Below are positions 24,867-34,125 of a stretch of DNA of 64,000 bases, one piece after another (within the stretch, counting starts at the first letter, position 1; each line of letters starts with the position of its first letter). The notes under the pieces were generated by a model. That model saw only the letters and a list, made by a program, of their open reading frames with translations, ran no database searches and had not been told where the DNA came from. Origin of the DNA: Planotetraspora mira (lineage in GTDB: Bacteria > Actinomycetota > Actinomycetes > Streptosporangiales > Streptosporangiaceae); contig NZ_BOOO01000030.1 in NCBI RefSeq assembly GCF_016863275.1, positions 1 through 64,000 on the forward strand, read 5' to 3'. A program made the translations under genes and the position numbers.

Positions 24867-26303
24867 ATGCTTCAGCACGACACGCTATTCATCGGGGGCG
24901 ATTGGGTCGCCCCCGCGGGCACCGGCACCATCGACGTCATCTCCCCCCACACCGAGGAGGTCGTCGGGCGCGTGCCGGACGGCACCCCCGCCGACATGGA
25001 CCGGGCGGTGGCCGCCGCACGCGAGGCCTTCGACAACGGACCCTGGCCGCGCATGAGCATGGCCGAGCGCGCCGCGGTCGTCGGGAAACTGGCGGAGATC
25101 TACGCGTCCCGTCAGGCGGAACTCGCCGACGTCATCACCCTCGAGATGGGTTCCCCCATCACGTTCTCGCAGCTCGCGCAGGCTCCCCAGCCGCTCGGCA
25201 TGCTGCAGTACTTCGCCGGGCTCGGCGCCACGTTCCCCGAGGAGGAGGAGCGGCCCGGGACGTTCGGGCCGGTCACCATCCGCCGCGAGCCCGTCGGCGT
25301 CGTCGCCGCGATCGTGCCGTGGAACGTCCCCCAGTTCGTGATCATGACCAAGCTGGCCCCCGCACTCGTCGCGGGCTGCACGGTCGTGATCAAGCCGGCC
25401 CCGGAGACGCCGCTCGACTCCTACCTGCTCGCCGAGATGATCAAGGAGTCGGGGATCCCCGACGGCGTGGTCAACATCGTGGCCGCCGGTCGCGAGGCCG
25501 GCGAGCACCTGGTCTCCCACCCCGGCGTCGACAAGGTCGCCTTCACCGGCTCGACCGCCGCGGGCCGCCGCATCGCCTCGATCTGCGGCGAGCAGCTCAA
25601 GCGCTGCACGCTGGAGCTGGGCGGGAAGTCGGCCGCGATCATCCTCGACGACTGCGACCTGCCCTCGGCGATGGGCTTCCTGTCGATCGCCTCCCTCATG
25701 AACAACGGCCAGGCCTGCGTCGCCCAGACCCGCATCCTGGCCTCGCGGCACCGGTACGACGAGGTCGTCCAGGCCGTGGCCGACATGGTCACCGGCCAGG
25801 CCGTCGGCGACCCGTCGGACCCCGCCACCGGGATCGGCCCTCTGGTCGCCAAGCGTCAGCAGGAGCGGGTCGAGGGCTATATCCGGGCCGGTCTCGACGA
25901 GGGCGCCAAGCCGGTGGTCGGCGGCCTCGACCGGCCGTTCGACCGGGGATGGTACGTCGCGCCGACCGTGTTCGCCGGCGCGACGAACGACATGCGCATC
26001 GCCCGTGAGGAGATCTTCGGGCCGGTCCTGACCGTGATCCCCTACGAGGACGAGGGCGACGCGATCAGAATCGCCAACGACAGCGACTACGGCCTGTCCG
26101 GCACGGTCTGGACGGCGGACACCGACCACGGTGTGGACGTCGCCCGCCAGGTCCGCACCGGGACCTACGGCGTCAACATGATGAACACCATGGACCCGAA
26201 CACGCCGTTCGGCGGTTACAAGGCCAGCGGGCTCGGCCGTGAACTCGGCCCCGAGGGCCTGTCGGCGTACCTGGAGTACAAGTCGATCGCCCGCCTGGGC
26301 TGA
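24867..26303 (+). CDS. NAD(P)-dependent aldehyde dehydrogenase
   Basis: The 478-residue enzyme has the general-base region LELGGKSAAI (about 250), nucleophile Cys in NNGQACVAQTRI (about 285), IVPWNVPQF in the Rossmann region and EEIFGPVLTV near 390. It belongs to the broad aldehyde dehydrogenase family seen with acyl-CoA or steroid metabolism in actinobacteria. The aldehyde is not known. ATG at 24867 has AGGAGG 7 nt upstream; an upstream in-frame start at 24783 adds a basic tail and is rejected. A CAAGCAAGCGTTCGCTC stretch near 24812 looks like a TetR-type operator. Confidence 0.86.
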   Translation: MLQHDTLFIGGDWVAPAGTGTIDVISPHTEEVVGRVPDGTPADMDRAVAAAREAFDNGPWPRMSMAERAAVVGKLAEIYASRQAELADVITLEMGSPITFSQLAQAPQPLGMLQYFAGLGATFPEEEERPGTFGPVTIRREPVGVVAAIVPWNVPQFVIMTKLAPALVAGCTVVIKPAPETPLDSYLLAEMIKESGIPDGVVNIVAAGREAGEHLVSHPGVDKVAFTGSTAAGRRIASICGEQLKRCTLELGGKSAAIILDDCDLPSAMGFLSIASLMNNGQACVAQTRILASRHRYDEVVQAVADMVTGQAVGDPSDPATGIGPLVAKRQQERVEGYIRAGLDEGAKPVVGGLDRPFDRGWYVAPTVFAGATNDMRIAREEIFGPVLTVIPYEDEGDAIRIANDSDYGLSGTVWTADTDHGVDVARQVRTGTYGVNMMNTMDPNTPFGGYKASGLGRELGPEGLSAYLEYKSIARLG

Positions 26304-26312
26304 GGATGAGCA

Positions 26313-26352
26313 CTTCCCGGTCCTGTACGGCCTGCCGTACAGGACCGGGAAG
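26313..26352 (+). terminator. 19-bp perfect hairpin after aldehyde dehydrogenase
   Basis: CTTCCCGGTCCTGTACGGC (26313-26331) pairs perfectly with 26334-26352, leaving a 2-nt loop. It starts 10 bp after the stop and should be a very stable terminator even without a U tract. Confidence 0.8.
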
Positions 26353-26462
26353 ATCGCCCAGCGCGCCCCCGCGACGCTGGGCCACACCCGCAGGTGTGCG
26401 CCGACCCCCCTTGATCGGCGGTCTGGATCCCCAAGGGACCCCTACGTTCACATAGACGACCC

Positions 26463-27218
26463 TTATTGGGATTTGGTTCGCGAAATCCACCGGCCAATTT
26501 TCCGGATCAGCTCAGGAGTCGCCGCCGCCTCGGCATGGCCGTACCCCGGCTCGATCCACAACTCCTTCGGCTCCTTGGCGCCTTCGTACAGCTGATGGGC
26601 GTGGTCCAGCGGGAAGAACGGGTCGGCGTCCCCGTGGACGATCAGCAACGGCGTCGGCGCGATCAGCGCGGCGGCCTCATGAGGCGGCAGCGGAACGGGA
26701 TCCCACGTCCCGGTCGAGATCCGGGTGCGCTTGGCCAGCCGGGCCGCGAGACGTCCCGACCACTGCTCGATCGCCCAGTGGACCTGCCGCATCGGGCGGG
26801 TCCCCCGGTAGTACCAGCGGGCCGGGGCGCTGACCGCCACCACCGCGTCCACTCCCCCGTGCAGCCCCGCGTGCCGTACGGCCACGGCGGCCCCCATGGA
26901 GAAGCCCACGGTCACGACCCGTTCGTAGCCGATCGAGCGGGCGTGCTTCACGGCCGCGTCGAGGTCGAGGACCTCAAGGTCGCCGACGGTGGAGACGCCG
27001 CCGGAACGTCCATGACCCCGGAAGTCGAACGAGAGCACGCCGCCGAAACCGGACAGGACATGGACGATGCGCCGCGTGGGACGCTCCCGCCACGAGCCCG
27101 TGAACCCGTGGGCGACGACGACGCCGAGATCGAGCGAACCGTTGGGCGTGTGCGACGCGTCGATCCTGATTCCGTCGGCCGTCCGCAACATCGCCCCGAA
27201 GGCAGGAGCAAAACCCAT
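26463..27218 (-). CDS. Alpha/beta hydrolase
   Basis: The 251-residue alpha/beta hydrolase has oxyanion-loop region VVVAHGFTGSW, nucleophile Ser in VTVGFSMGAA, acid Asp in VHGDADPFFP and His in EPGYGHAE. It resembles monoacylglycerol lipase/serine aminopeptidase-like cytoplasmic esterases. The substrate is unknown. ATG at 27218. Its upstream region, shared with the divergent typA, carries a 53-bp-period repeat array. No partner gene is adjacent. Confidence 0.83.
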   Translation of the reverse strand: MGFAPAFGAMLRTADGIRIDASHTPNGSLDLGVVVAHGFTGSWRERPTRRIVHVLSGFGGVLSFDFRGHGRSGGVSTVGDLEVLDLDAAVKHARSIGYERVVTVGFSMGAAVAVRHAGLHGGVDAVVAVSAPARWYYRGTRPMRQVHWAIEQWSGRLAARLAKRTRISTGTWDPVPLPPHEAAALIAPTPLLIVHGDADPFFPLDHAHQLYEGAKEPKELWIEPGYGHAEAAATPELIRKIGRWISRTKSQ

Positions 27219-27278
27219 GCCGCCGACCTTATTTCCTCCCCCACTCCGATCTCAGAAGCCACCCCCACCCCACTCCCC

Positions 27279-27447
27279 GTGATCATGCACAGGTTCGCCC
27301 ACAGGGCACCTGACGGGCCAAAACACTCCGCGTGATCATGCACAGGTTCGGAGAAACCCCTCGCCACCTGCCCGAATCCGATTCGTGATCATGCGCAGAT
27401 TCGTAAGAATCCCCACGACCTGCGGCTTCATCGGCCGTGATCATGCA
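27279..27447. repeat. 53-bp-period array, 4 forward cores
   Basis: Cores start at 27279, 27332, 27385 and 27437 (steps 53, 53, 52). Units read GTGATCATGCACAGGTTCG with a later ACCTGC or TGACGG block. The last core is bare, GTGATCATGCA. It lies between the divergent hydrolase and typA genes. From 27448 to 27708 I see only the AT-richer typA leader region. Confidence 0.92.
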
Positions 27448-27708
27448 ATCGGCGGCGGCCACCGGCCGCGAACAGACCTCGCCGATCACGGCCATCGCCC
27501 ACCCACCCGCCCGCCCGTAGGAAACGCGTAGCGAACCCGTAGCGAATACGCCGCTAAAACCGCAGGTCGTGGGGATTCCCGCTTCCACGGCACATGGTGG
27601 TAACGGGGATCAACTAAAATCGAATGGCCGCACTCCGCGGCGGATGTCCGTCTCGCCGAAGTTCCGGGACGCGGACGACACCCCGACGAACTAGAGCGAG
27701 ACTCCACT

Positions 27709-29562
27709 ATGCCTTTGAACAGCCGCGACGACCTGCGGAACATCGCGATCATCGCGCACGTCGACCATGGCAAGACCACGCTGGTGGACGCCATGTTGTG
27801 GCAGTCCGGGGCGTTCCGCGCCAACCAGGACGTCGACGAGCGCGTCATGGACTCCAATGACCTCGAGCGCGAGAAGGGCATCACCATTCTCGCGAAGAAC
27901 ACCGCGGTCAAGCACGGCGGAATGACTCTGAACATCATCGACACCCCCGGTCACGCCGACTTCGGCGGAGAGGTCGAGCGCGGCCTGTCCATGGTCGACG
28001 GCGTCGTCCTCCTGGTGGACGCCTCCGAGGGGCCGCTCCCCCAGACGCGCTTCGTGCTGCGCAAGGCCTTCGCCGCCAAGCTCCCGGTGATCTTGTGCAT
28101 CAACAAGGTGGACCGGCCCGACGCCCGGATCGCCGAGGTCGTCGACGAGGTCTACGAGCTCTTCCTCGACCTCGACGCCACCGAGGAGCAGATCGACTTC
28201 CCCATCGTCTACGCCTCGGCCAAGGCCGGGCGGGCCTCGCTCAACCGGCCGCAGGACGGCGGCATGCCGGACGCCGACAACCTCGAGCCACTGTTCGAGA
28301 CGATCACCAAGACGATCCCGGCTCCCCTCTACGACCCGACCGCCCCGCTCCAGGCGCACGTCACCAACCTCGACGCCTCCAGCTACCTGGGCCGGATCGC
28401 ACTCTGCCGGGTCCACCACGGCACGATCAAGAAGGGGCAGCAGGTCGCCTGGTGCCGTACCGACGGCACGATCCAGCGGGTGAAGATCTCCGAGCTGCTC
28501 ATGACCGACGCGCTGGAGCGCAAGCCCGCCGAGGAGGCGGGCCCGGGCGACATCATCGCCATCGCCGGCATCCCCGACATCATGATCGGCGAGACGCTGG
28601 CCGACCCGGACGACCCGCGGCCCCTGCCGCTGATCACGGTCGACGAGCCGGCGATCTCGATGACGATCGGCACCAACACCAGCCCGCTGGTCGGCAAGGT
28701 CAAGGGCTCCAAGGTCACCGCACGGATGGTCAAGGACCGGCTCGAGAAGGAACTGGTCGGAAACGTCTCGCTGCGCGTGATCCCCACCGAGCGCCCCGAC
28801 ACCTGGGAGGTCCAGGGCCGTGGTGAGCTCGCGCTGGCCATCCTGGTCGAGCAGATGCGCCGCGAGGGCTACGAGCTGACCGTCGGCAAGCCGCAGGTCG
28901 TGACCAAGCTCGTCGACGGCAAGGTGCACGAGCCGGTCGAGCGGCTCACCGTCGACTGCCCCGAGGAGTACCTGGGGGCCGTGACCCAGCTGCTGGCCGT
29001 ACGCAAGGGCCGCATGGAGCACATGACGAACCACGGCACCGGCTGGATCCGCATGGAGTTCGTGGTTCCCGCACGTGGCCTGATCGGCTTCCGTACGGAG
29101 TTCCTCACCGAGACCCGGGGAACCGGCCTGGTCCACCACGTGTTCGACGCCTACGAGCCGTGGTTCGGCGAGCTGCGGACCCGCAACAACGGCTCCCTCG
29201 TCGCCGACCGGTCGGGCCCCGTCACCCCCTTCGCGATGCTGAACCTGCAGGAGCGCGGGACGCTGTTCGTCTCCCCCACCACCGAGGTCTACGAGGGCAT
29301 GATCGTCGGCGAGAACTCGCGCTCCGACGACATGGACGTGAACATCACCAAGGAGAAGAAACTCACGAACATGCGCTCGTCCACCAGCGACGAGACGGAG
29401 AAGGTGATCCCGCCGCGCTCCCTGTCGCTGGAGCAGGCGCTGGAGTTCATCCGTGACGACGAGTGCGTGGAGATCACGCCGGAGACCGTCCGCATCCGCA
29501 AGGTCGTGCTCGACGCGGCCAGCCGCGGCCGCGCAACCGCGCGGGCCAAGCGCGTCAACTGA
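27709..29562 (+). CDS. typA: Ribosome-associated GTPase TypA/BipA
   Basis: The 617-residue translational GTPase has G1 AHVDHGKTT, a switch region with EREKGITI, G3 [10 protein letters not shown] and G4 NKVDRPDAR, then the BipA-specific C-terminal domains ([21 protein letters not shown]). It binds the ribosome and assists 50S assembly and stress translation. The length matches the family. ATG at 27709, with a weak ribosome site. The gene is bracketed by inward-facing repeat arrays (27279-27447 and 29667-29889), with no other gene inside the bracket. Confidence 0.96.
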   Translation: MPLNSRDDLRNIAIIAHVDHGKTTLVDAMLWQSGAFRANQDVDERVMDSNDLEREKGITILAKNTAVKHGGMTLNIIDTPGHADFGGEVERGLSMVDGVVLLVDASEGPLPQTRFVLRKAFAAKLPVILCINKVDRPDARIAEVVDEVYELFLDLDATEEQIDFPIVYASAKAGRASLNRPQDGGMPDADNLEPLFETITKTIPAPLYDPTAPLQAHVTNLDASSYLGRIALCRVHHGTIKKGQQVAWCRTDGTIQRVKISELLMTDALERKPAEEAGPGDIIAIAGIPDIMIGETLADPDDPRPLPLITVDEPAISMTIGTNTSPLVGKVKGSKVTARMVKDRLEKELVGNVSLRVIPTERPDTWEVQGRGELALAILVEQMRREGYELTVGKPQVVTKLVDGKVHEPVERLTVDCPEEYLGAVTQLLAVRKGRMEHMTNHGTGWIRMEFVVPARGLIGFRTEFLTETRGTGLVHHVFDAYEPWFGELRTRNNGSLVADRSGPVTPFAMLNLQERGTLFVSPTTEVYEGMIVGENSRSDDMDVNITKEKKLTNMRSSTSDETEKVIPPRSLSLEQALEFIRDDECVEITPETVRIRKVVLDAASRGRATARAKRVN

Positions 29563-29666
29563 CCCGGCGAACGGCCGGCCCCGGCGAGCGGCGCTCAGTC
29601 GAGCAAGGGCCCTGGTCGTGAGCCGGCGCCAAGCCATGCGACGACGCCCCTCGTGAACATGCCACC

Positions 29667-29889
29667 GTGCATGATCACGGGGGGCGTTTGCGCTGTTCAG
29701 ACACCTTGCCGGCGAATGCGCGCATGATCACGGACAGAGTCCGTCCAGGTCAGAGGCTGGTTCCACGAATCCGTGCATGATCACGATCGGAGTCTGCGCA
29801 GGTCAGAGCCCAATCTACGAACCTGTGCATGATCATGCGGAGCGTTCGCGCTGTTCAGACACCTTGCCCACGAATCTGTGCATGATCAC
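29667..29889. repeat. 53-bp-period array, 5 reverse cores
   Basis: GCATGATCAC cores end at 29678, 29731, 29784, 29836 (GATCAT variant) and 29889 (steps 53, 53, 52, 53). Two units, those ending at 29731 and 29889, share an almost identical variable part (GGCAAGGTGTCTGAACAGCG on the minus strand), so units have been duplicated within the array. It follows typA by about 100 bp and precedes the SodC-like gene. Confidence 0.92.
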
Positions 29890-30018
29890 GCGGAGAAGGG
29901 GCGGGAGTCGGCAAGGTGGGGGCAAACGACGCTCTATGAGCGGCGTTTCCGGAGCTCTTCCCCGGTACGGACCGTGCTCTCCTGTGCCAGGTCACGAGCG
30001 CATACGGAGGAGCCGTCC

Positions 30019-30630
30019 ATGCTTCGGAAAACCCATCTCGCCCTGGCCGCCAACCTCGCCATCTGCGTCGGCACGGGTGTCCTCGCACACGCCGAACCGG
30101 CCCGTCCTCCCGCGGGCCCGTCGGCCATCGCCGTGATCAAGGACACCGCCGGGACCGCGCTCGGCACCCTGCGGATCGAGCGATACGACATGACCAAGTC
30201 GCGGGTCACGGTCAACGTCCGCGGTCTGGCTCCCGGATTCCACGGCCTCCACATCCACACCGCGGGCGTGTGCGACCCGCGGGCGGTGGACGCGACCACG
30301 GGCAGCCCGTTCTCCAGCGCGGGCGCCCACCTCGACCCCAGCCCGAGTTCGTACGGCATGGCCGCCGGCAACCTGCCCTCGCTGCTCGTGGCCGGGGACG
30401 GCACCGGCAACGCGTCCTTCGTGACCGACCGGTTCGCCATCGCACAACTGGCGGACACCGACGGCAGCGCGGTCGTCGTGCACGCGAAGGCCGACAACTT
30501 CGCCAACATCCCCACGCGCTACACCCACGCCTCCGACACGACGGGCGCCATGGGGCCGGACGCGACCACGCTCAAGACCGGGGACGCGGGCGACCGGGTG
30601 GGTTGCGGCGTGATCAGGGTCCTCACCTGA
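30019..30630 (+). CDS. Secreted Cu superoxide dismutase-like protein
   Basis: The 203-residue protein has a signal peptide (to about Ala25) and a SodC fold. Copper-type ligands are His78 and His80 (GLHIH), His104 (GAHLDP) and His155 (VVHAKADN), with cysteines 85 and 196 placed for the disulfide and GDRVGCGVI keeping the active-site Arg193. The zinc site looks lost: the HVGD segment reads AAGN (115-118), so one His and the Asp are replaced. Mycobacterial SodC likewise lacks zinc, so a copper-only enzyme is plausible. It would remove extracytoplasmic superoxide. CGGAGGAG precedes the ATG. Confidence 0.83.
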   Translation: MLRKTHLALAANLAICVGTGVLAHAEPARPPAGPSAIAVIKDTAGTALGTLRIERYDMTKSRVTVNVRGLAPGFHGLHIHTAGVCDPRAVDATTGSPFSSAGAHLDPSPSSYGMAAGNLPSLLVAGDGTGNASFVTDRFAIAQLADTDGSAVVVHAKADNFANIPTRYTHASDTTGAMGPDATTLKTGDAGDRVGCGVIRVLT

Positions 30631-30633
30631 CGA

Positions 30634-31260
30634 TCAGCTGAGGTGGATCCGCAGCCAGTCGACCAGCGGGGTCAATGAGCGCCACGTGACACGGACCCGG
30701 TCGAGGACCTCCGGCGTGTTCAGCCACAACTCCGGCTCGAACCGGCGGCCGGCGTGCAGCGACTTGTGCCGGAGCAACTCCAGACGGGGGTGGCCCTCAG
30801 GCGTGCCTCGCGGCCGGGTCTTGAGGCGATCGCCGCCAACGGTCAGCTCCGGCGGCAACTCCGCGATCGCGGACTCGAGCCCGCCGCCCGCCACATCGTC
30901 GTCGAGCGCGTCCCGGTAGCGGACGATCTGATCTCCCCCCGCCCACCAGCCACCGGCCACGTAGAGCCCCTCGGCGTCGAGTTGCACGTAGTAGCCGATG
31001 CCGTCGACCCCCACCTGCACGTACGCGCCCTGGTGGGTCTTGTAGGGCGACTTGTCCTTCGCGAAGCGCACATCCCGGTTGGGCCGGAACAGATGCGGCG
31101 TCCCGAACTCGGGGGCCAACTCGTCCATCAACGCCAGCATCGGCGCCTTCACCGCGCTGTCGTAGAGACCCTTGTTGGCCGCCCAGTACGACTTGGAGTT
31201 GTCGGCCACGAGGCCCTCGTAGAAAATGAGCGCCTCATCAGGAAACCCGCTGAATCCCAT
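30634..31260 (-). CDS. DUF2461 domain protein
   Basis: The 208-residue cytoplasmic protein matches the DUF2461 family in its landmarks: GFSGFPDEALIFYEGL at the start, RDVRFAKDKSPYKTHQGAYV in the middle and GYYVQLDAEGLYVAGG. The function of this family is unknown. ATG at 31260 with AAGGTGG 6 nt upstream is favoured over a longer frame. It converges with the SodC-like gene, 3 bp apart. Nothing in the context indicates a role. Confidence 0.82.
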   Translation of the reverse strand: MGFSGFPDEALIFYEGLVADNSKSYWAANKGLYDSAVKAPMLALMDELAPEFGTPHLFRPNRDVRFAKDKSPYKTHQGAYVQVGVDGIGYYVQLDAEGLYVAGGWWAGGDQIVRYRDALDDDVAGGGLESAIAELPPELTVGGDRLKTRPRGTPEGHPRLELLRHKSLHAGRRFEPELWLNTPEVLDRVRVTWRSLTPLVDWLRIHLS

Positions 31261-31317
31261 GGCACCCACCTTCGCACGCCCCGCCGACAACCAGGCCGGG
31301 GCGGAGGCGGCAGGCGG

Positions 31318-32832
31318 TCAGCGCCGCCGTCTCGCGGTGCCGAAGATCGAGCGGGTGATCTCCCTGCCGAGCGCCGACGCGGCGGAGCGGGCGAGCGACT
31401 TGAAGGCCGACGAACCGAGAACTCCCTCCAGCACCGACTTCTCCTCGTGCCGCCGCGACTCAGGCTCCCGTGGAGGCGCGCCGTACGTGTCGGTGGAGGT
31501 GGACGTGGACGTGGGCGCGGCCAGGCGGGCGCTGAGCATCTCGTAGGCCGACTCGCGGTCGATCGCCGTGCCGTACTTGGCGAGGAGCGGGGAGGCCGCG
31601 ACGACTCCACCGACCACGGCCGGGTCCGAGGGCGCCATCAGCGACTGCGGGGCGCACAGGCGGGTCCAGGCGACCGGTGTGGGGGCCCCCGTCTCCGAGA
31701 GCACGGTGACGACCGCCTCCCCGATGCCGAGCTCCGTGAGCAGCCGCTGCAGGTCGTACGCCGACTCGGGAAAGGTCGAGACGGTGGCCTTCAACGCCTT
31801 GGCGTCCTGCGGCGTGAACGCCCGCAGGGCGTGCTGCACCCGGGCGCCGAGCTGGGCCAGCACGTCGGCCGGCACGTCCTTGGGCGTCTGGGTGACGAGG
31901 AAGACGCCGACGCCCTTCGAGCGGATCAGCCGCACGGTCTGTGTGATCGACTCCAGGAACGCCTTGGAGGCGTCGCTGAACAGCAGGTGGGCCTCGTCGA
32001 AGAAGAACACGAGTTTGGGCTTGTCCGGGTCGCCCACCTCGGGCAGCGCCTCGAACAGGTCCGCGAGCAGCCACATCAGGAACGTGGAGAACAACCGCGG
32101 CCGGTCCTGTACGGCAGGCAGTTCCAGGATGGAGACGACGCCCCGGCCGTCCGGCGCCTGTCGCAGCAGATCGCGGGCGTCGAACTCCGGCTCGCCGAAG
32201 AACGCGTCCGCGCCCTGCGCCTGGAAGTTGACCACGGCGCGCAGGATGACGCCCGCCGTCGCCGACGACAGGCCGCCGATGCCCTTCAGCACCTCGGGCG
32301 TCTCGGTCAGGTACGTGATGATCGCGACGAGGTCCTTCAGGTCGAGCAGTGGCATGCCGTGCTTGTCGGCGAAGTAGAAGACCAGCCCGAGTGACGACTC
32401 CTGCGTCTCGTTGAGCCCGAGAACCTTGGAGAGCAGGGTGGGCCCGAAGGCCGTCATGGTGGCGCGCAGCGGGATGCCTTCTCCCATGCCTCCCAGGGAG
32501 AAGAACTCCACGGGGCAGGCCCGCCCCGACCAGGACTGGCCCACCTCGGCCGCCCTCTGCGCGGTGCGGTCGGAGGGGACGCCCGGCGAGGCCATCCCCG
32601 ACAGGTCGCCCTTGACGTCGGCGAGGAAGACCGGCACGCCCTGTGCGGACAACTGCTCGGCCATGAGCTGGAGCGTCTTGGTCTTGCCCGTACCGGTCGC
32701 CCCGGCGACCAGCCCATGCCGGTTCATCATCGCGAGAGGGATCCGGATCGGCGACGAAGGATCGGCCGTGCCGTCGTCCTTCACCAGCGCGCCCAGTTCC
32801 AGCGCCGGTCCCGGGAAGTCGTAGCCCTTCAT
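31318..32832 (-). CDS. HerA-like ATPase (DUF853)
   Basis: The 504-residue P-loop ATPase of the FtsK/HerA superfamily. Walker A is GATGTGKTK (43-51), followed by FLADVKGDLSGM. Walker B is KLVFFFDEAHLLF (about 272-284), then the conserved VFLVTQTPKDVPADVLAQLGARVQHALRAF. The protein belongs to the DUF853 bacterial group, often called helicase HerA-like; its cellular task is not established. The C-terminal 60 residues are Ser/Thr/Arg-rich. ATG at 32832 overlaps the deacetylase stop (ATGA), giving translational coupling. Upstream in-frame sequence is the wrong frame of the deacetylase and is excluded. Confidence 0.85.
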   Translation of the reverse strand: MKGYDFPGPALELGALVKDDGTADPSSPIRIPLAMMNRHGLVAGATGTGKTKTLQLMAEQLSAQGVPVFLADVKGDLSGMASPGVPSDRTAQRAAEVGQSWSGRACPVEFFSLGGMGEGIPLRATMTAFGPTLLSKVLGLNETQESSLGLVFYFADKHGMPLLDLKDLVAIITYLTETPEVLKGIGGLSSATAGVILRAVVNFQAQGADAFFGEPEFDARDLLRQAPDGRGVVSILELPAVQDRPRLFSTFLMWLLADLFEALPEVGDPDKPKLVFFFDEAHLLFSDASKAFLESITQTVRLIRSKGVGVFLVTQTPKDVPADVLAQLGARVQHALRAFTPQDAKALKATVSTFPESAYDLQRLLTELGIGEAVVTVLSETGAPTPVAWTRLCAPQSLMAPSDPAVVGGVVAASPLLAKYGTAIDRESAYEMLSARLAAPTSTSTSTDTYGAPPREPESRRHEEKSVLEGVLGSSAFKSLARSAASALGREITRSIFGTARRRR

Positions 32833-33644
32833 CCGTTGTGGTACGCCTTTCCGGGAGTGAGGCTGCCGATGAGCTCGGAGACCGTCACGTACGTGAACTT
32901 CTTCCGGTCCAACTCGTCGAGGAGACGCGGGAGCGCCTCGACGGTCGTGGGGTGGATGTCGTGCATCAGCACGATGTCGCCTGGTTTGGCCTCGCCGGAG
33001 CGCTTGGCCACGAGTCCGGCGTTGCGGTCCCGCCAGTCGAGGGTGTCCAGGTCCCACATGATCTGGGCGAGTCCCTCCTGCTTCGCCATCGCCTCCACCT
33101 CGTGGTTGGTCGACCCGTACGGCGGGCGCATCACCCGCATCCGGACGCCGGCGACCTGCTGGATCACGTCCTGCGTGCGCTGGAGCTCACGCCGGAGCGC
33201 CCCTTCCGACAGCCCCACGAGCGAGGGGTGGTCCCACGAGTGGTTGCCCAGCTCGTGCCCCTCGGAGACCATCCGCCTGACGAAGTCGCGGGTGCCGTCG
33301 GTGACCATCTGGCCCAGCATGAAGAACGTGGCACGGGCACGGTGGGCGGCCAGGGTGTCCAGCACGTGGCCCGTGTTGTCTCCCGGCCCGTCGTCGAAGG
33401 TCAGCGCCACGCATTTCAGCTGACGGCAGTCGATGTTCCGGGGTGGCGGGGCCACCGGCATCCGCGGGCCGGGCCAGCCGTGCTGCCGGGCCGCCAGCCT
33501 GCTGCCGAAGACCTGGGCGTCGAACTGGCCGCCCACGCGGAACGCGTGGTGCGACTTCGAGGACGGACTCGGGACCGCGGACGACCTGGCCTCACCACAT
33601 CCTGCGGCAAGGATCAACGACAGCAGCACCAATCCGATCCGCAT
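32829..33644 (-). CDS. Polysaccharide deacetylase lipoprotein (NodB domain)
   Basis: The 271-residue protein has a lipobox (ILAAGC, lipidated Cys16), so it is anchored outside the membrane. The NodB domain (about 75-260) has all motifs: TFDDGPGD (Asp84, Asp85), NHSWDHPSL (His135, His139), RPPYGS, DTLDW and MHDIHPTT. It should remove N-acetyl groups from peptidoglycan or another surface glycan in a metal-dependent way. The Shine-Dalgarno is the GGGGGG inside a hairpin just before the ATG. It overlaps the HerA-like ATPase gene by 4 bases. Confidence 0.9.
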   Translation of the reverse strand: MRIGLVLLSLILAAGCGEARSSAVPSPSSKSHHAFRVGGQFDAQVFGSRLAARQHGWPGPRMPVAPPPRNIDCRQLKCVALTFDDGPGDNTGHVLDTLAAHRARATFFMLGQMVTDGTRDFVRRMVSEGHELGNHSWDHPSLVGLSEGALRRELQRTQDVIQQVAGVRMRVMRPPYGSTNHEVEAMAKQEGLAQIMWDLDTLDWRDRNAGLVAKRSGEAKPGDIVLMHDIHPTTVEALPRLLDELDRKKFTYVTVSELIGSLTPGKAYHNG

Positions 33645-33647
33645 ACG

Positions 33648-33670
33648 ACCCCCCGGAGAGCTCGGGGGGT
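33648..33670 (-). promoter_or_regulatory. Hairpin that buries the deacetylase ribosome site
   Basis: ACCCCCCG (33648-33655) pairs perfectly with CGGGGGGT (33663-33670). On the minus strand the 3' arm is the GGGGGG Shine-Dalgarno, 4 nt before the ATG at 33644. The start is therefore occluded unless the stem melts, or a ribosome finishing the upstream gene opens it. Confidence 0.5.
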
Positions 33671-33677
33671 GCGGAAG

Positions 33678-33983
33678 CTACGGATGCCCCTTGACCCCTT
33701 CCCCCCGGAGAACCTTGGCCAGGTCTTCCCACCAGGGCGGCTCGTGTGCCTTGAGCTCGGCATATCGCCGGGCGACCCGGATGGCGCATCCGACAGGGTC
33801 CGTACCCAGGTGCCGGCATTTCACGGCACCCTCCCGCCAACGGTAAAGACCCTCCCGGAAGCTGACGACCAGGCCGATCCACACCGAGAGGGTCACGTCG
33901 TCACCGATCTCGTACGCGTCGGGAACCCCGAGCACGGCGAGCTCCGCGCGGAGTTTCTCCAGCGCGGCCTGCGACTCACTCAC
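33678..33983 (-). CDS. Small hypothetical protein
   Basis: The 101-residue protein contains SESQAALEKLRAELAVLGV, then GDDVTLSVWIGLVVSFREGLYRW and a CRHLGTDPVGCAIRVARRY segment with two cysteines. No domain recognised. GTG at 33983 is chosen; a GTG at 34007 is also possible. It lies 33 bp upstream of the deacetylase gene on the same strand and is probably co-transcribed. Its role is unknown. Confidence 0.55.
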   Translation of the reverse strand: MSESQAALEKLRAELAVLGVPDAYEIGDDVTLSVWIGLVVSFREGLYRWREGAVKCRHLGTDPVGCAIRVARRYAELKAHEPPWWEDLAKVLRGEGVKGHP

Positions 33984-34125
33984 CCGCCACCACCCGCTGC
34001 CGGACACTCACGATCCGTTGCCGAAGAGAGCAACACAAAAAGGGATGTACCCAACCTTGAGCCGGCCCTCGCACACTCATGGTGTAATCATGAGACTCCG
34101 GAGCGTTACCGCGCAGGCGTACCCG

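Noticed and set aside
27283-27588. Small minus-strand frame over the repeat array, and similar frames at 26948-27367 and 29777-30136
   Set aside because: They are made of the repeat units (recurring HDH and CMIT peptides). Since 53 is not a multiple of 3 the frame changes each unit, so they are not conserved proteins.
27691-29637. 648-codon minus-strand frame opposite typA
   Set aside because: It mirrors the typA codons in a high-GC genome; composition is Val/Gly/Arg/Leu with no domain, and typA is a certain gene.
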